Shown: in pieces, positions 6,163 through 6,832 of the stretch
Position numbering within the stretch: the stretch's first letter is position 1
How the letters are laid out: each line of letters starts with the position of its first letter
Origin: Chloroflexota bacterium
GTDB lineage: Bacteria; Chloroflexota; Dehalococcoidia; JACQUE01
Length of the DNA stretch: 6,832 bases
NCBI GenBank assembly: GCA_016210425.1
Contig: JACQUE010000235.1
Location: forward strand, 1 to 6,832
Direction: 5' to 3'
Program-made: the position numbers and the translations under genes
The notes under the pieces: generated by a model
Told to the model about the DNA's origin: nothing
Database searches by the model: none
Seen by the model: only the letters and a program-made list of their open reading frames with translations

Positions 6163-6202
6163 ACATTAGTCAGGGAAGCGATGAACCTCTTATCATCAGC
6201 CA

Positions 6203-6277
6203 GGGCCGTTAGCTCAGGGGAAGAGCACCTGACTTTTAATCAGGGTGTCGTTGGTTCGAGACCAACACGGCCCACCA
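6203..6277 (+). tRNA. tRNA-Lys, anticodon TTT
   Basis: A full cloverleaf is readable. The seven-pair acceptor stem is GGGCCGT (6203-6209) with ACGGCCC (6267-6273). The D stem is GCTC (6212-6215) with GAGC (6223-6226), closing a 7-base loop. The anticodon stem is CCTGA with TCAGG, around the loop CTTTTAA (6233-6239), with anticodon TTT at 6235-6237. The variable region has 5 bases. The T stem is GTTGG with CCAAC, around TTCGAGA. The discriminator is A6274, and CCA (6275-6277) is encoded. All stems are fully paired. UUU reads both Lys codons by wobble. No intron is present. Confidence 0.97.
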
Positions 6278-6308
6278 CCTGCCCGCGTGGGTACTAGCCG
6301 CACGAATG

Positions 6309-6332
6309 CTCGCAGGTTGCTCGACCTGCGAG
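6309..6332 (+). terminator. Perfect 9-bp hairpin downstream of tRNA-Lys, possible terminator
   Basis: CTCGCAGGT (6309-6317) pairs perfectly with ACCTGCGAG (6324-6332) around the loop TGCTCG. It lies 31 bases after the CCA end. The following bases, TCTCTCCGTTCC, are pyrimidine-rich but not a true T tract, so intrinsic termination would be weak. It could instead be a 3'-processing or stability element of the tRNA precursor. Confidence 0.45.
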
Positions 6333-6423
6333 TCTCTCCGTTCCTCACCAGTACTGATCATGGAACCAAACAGGCCTTGGCTACGTCGTTATCTGTAAGA
6401 GTAAGCGAGAGGCTGCGAACGCA

Positions 6424-6832
6424 ATGAAAATCTCCATACTAGCGCTGGCCCTGGTGACGAGCATCCTAGTAGTGGGCGCGCTCGCTTGCTCCAAGTCAAA
6501 AGGAGAAGGGGCCACATCCACGCCTGTAGGCCAGCCAGGGACACCATCTCGGACGGCGACGGTGCCTATCGGCGATGGGCAGACCGGCGGCAAGGAGCTT
6601 CCGTCCGCGCCTTCAACTCAGGGCACTCAGACGCCTGGCCCCGCAAGGCCCACCGCTCTGACACCGGCCCCCACTGCCACGGGTGGCATGGTGGCAGAGC
6701 CTGCACCCGTCATCGACTCCTCCATCCAGGTCCTACAGACGTTTCCGCCCCAGTACCGCCTTCACGTCGAGTTCGGCCTCGCCAACGGATGCATCAAGCC
6801 CGGCGGCTATTCGGTAAGCCGGGAGGGCGAGA
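6424..6832 (+). CDS. Lipoprotein, N-terminal part, running off the right edge; function unknown
   Basis: An open frame of 136 codons starts at ATG 6424 and has no stop before the window ends. The N-terminus is a clear lipoprotein signal: MK, a hydrophobic core ISILALALVTSILVVG, then ALAC with Cys22 as the lipidation site. Residues 23-96 form a Thr/Pro/Gly/Ser-rich spacer with TP-rich stretches, as is common in surface lipoproteins of Chloroflexota-like bacteria. From about residue 98 a folded domain begins with SSIQVLQTFPPQYRLHVEF, then GLANGCIKPGGYSVSREGE, which contains one conserved-looking Cys. This segment reminds me of a short beta domain seen in hypothetical secreted proteins of such genomes, but I cannot name it. 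The ribosome site is weak (GAGAGG, 11 bases upstream). No convincing promoter is seen between the hairpin at 6309-6332 and the ATG, so it could be read from the tRNA promoter if the hairpin leaks. Confidence 0.8.
   Translation, partial: MKISILALALVTSILVVGALACSKSKGEGATSTPVGQPGTPSRTATVPIGDGQTGGKELPSAPSTQGTQTPGPARPTALTPAPTATGGMVAEPAPVIDSSIQVLQTFPPQYRLHVEFGLANGCIKPGGYSVSREGE

Noticed and set aside
1..6832. CRISPR array, transposon ends, phage genes or an origin
   Set aside because: No spaced repeat series, terminal inverted repeats, transposase, integrase or DnaA-box cluster was seen. The only repeat pair is the 14-bp-period tandem at 1632-1658.

Overview
The window looks like bacterial chromosome, GC-rich by eye. 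It most likely comes from a member of the Chloroflexota (Dehalococcoidia or SAR202-like) or another F420-using bacterium. This placement is an inference from four things: a luciferase-like F420-type oxidoreductase, flavin and aldo/keto reductases of the kind expanded in such lineages, lipoproteins with Thr/Pro-rich spacers behind the lipobox, and sigma70-type promoters with strong Shine-Dalgarno sites. No marker gene in the window fixes the taxonomy. I see no transposase, phage gene, CRISPR array or replication origin.

Layout. Four genes lie on the minus strand in the left half. Reading right to left they are a nitroreductase-family flavoprotein (3418-2783), an aldo/keto reductase (2636-1701), a small lipoprotein with its own promoter (1528-878), and the N-terminal part of a tungsten/molybdenum aldehyde ferredoxin oxidoreductase (774-4). 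The last is cut by an amber codon just inside the window edge. A 136-bp divergent promoter region at 3419-3554 separates this group from a plus-strand pair: a second, different aldo/keto reductase (3555-4421) and an LLM-class, probably F420-dependent, oxidoreductase starting at TTG (4485-5450). A DinB-fold protein (5923-5471, minus) converges on that pair with 20 bp between the stop codons. Next come a plus-strand tRNA-Lys(UUU) with its own promoter (6203-6277), a perfect hairpin, and the start of another lipoprotein (from 6424) that runs off the right edge.

How the genes may work together. Five of the eight protein genes belong to oxidoreductase families using different carriers: Mo/W-pterin with ferredoxin, NAD(P)H in two AKRs, FMN, and F420 or FMN. 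The substrates cannot be read from sequence. The grouping suggests reduction or oxidation of carbonyl, nitro or other small organic compounds, but co-regulation is shown only as far as the shared divergent promoter region and the AKR-LLM spacing allow.

The points most worth a second look are the amber codon in the AOR, which falls where the family has a basic residue before Asn. Next is a tandem 13-bp repeat of 14-bp period directly upstream of a near-consensus promoter. Third are the overlapping back-to-back promoters between the nitroreductase and the second AKR. There is no gene-free stretch longer than 300 bases; the longest, 5924-6202, holds the DinB and tRNA promoters.
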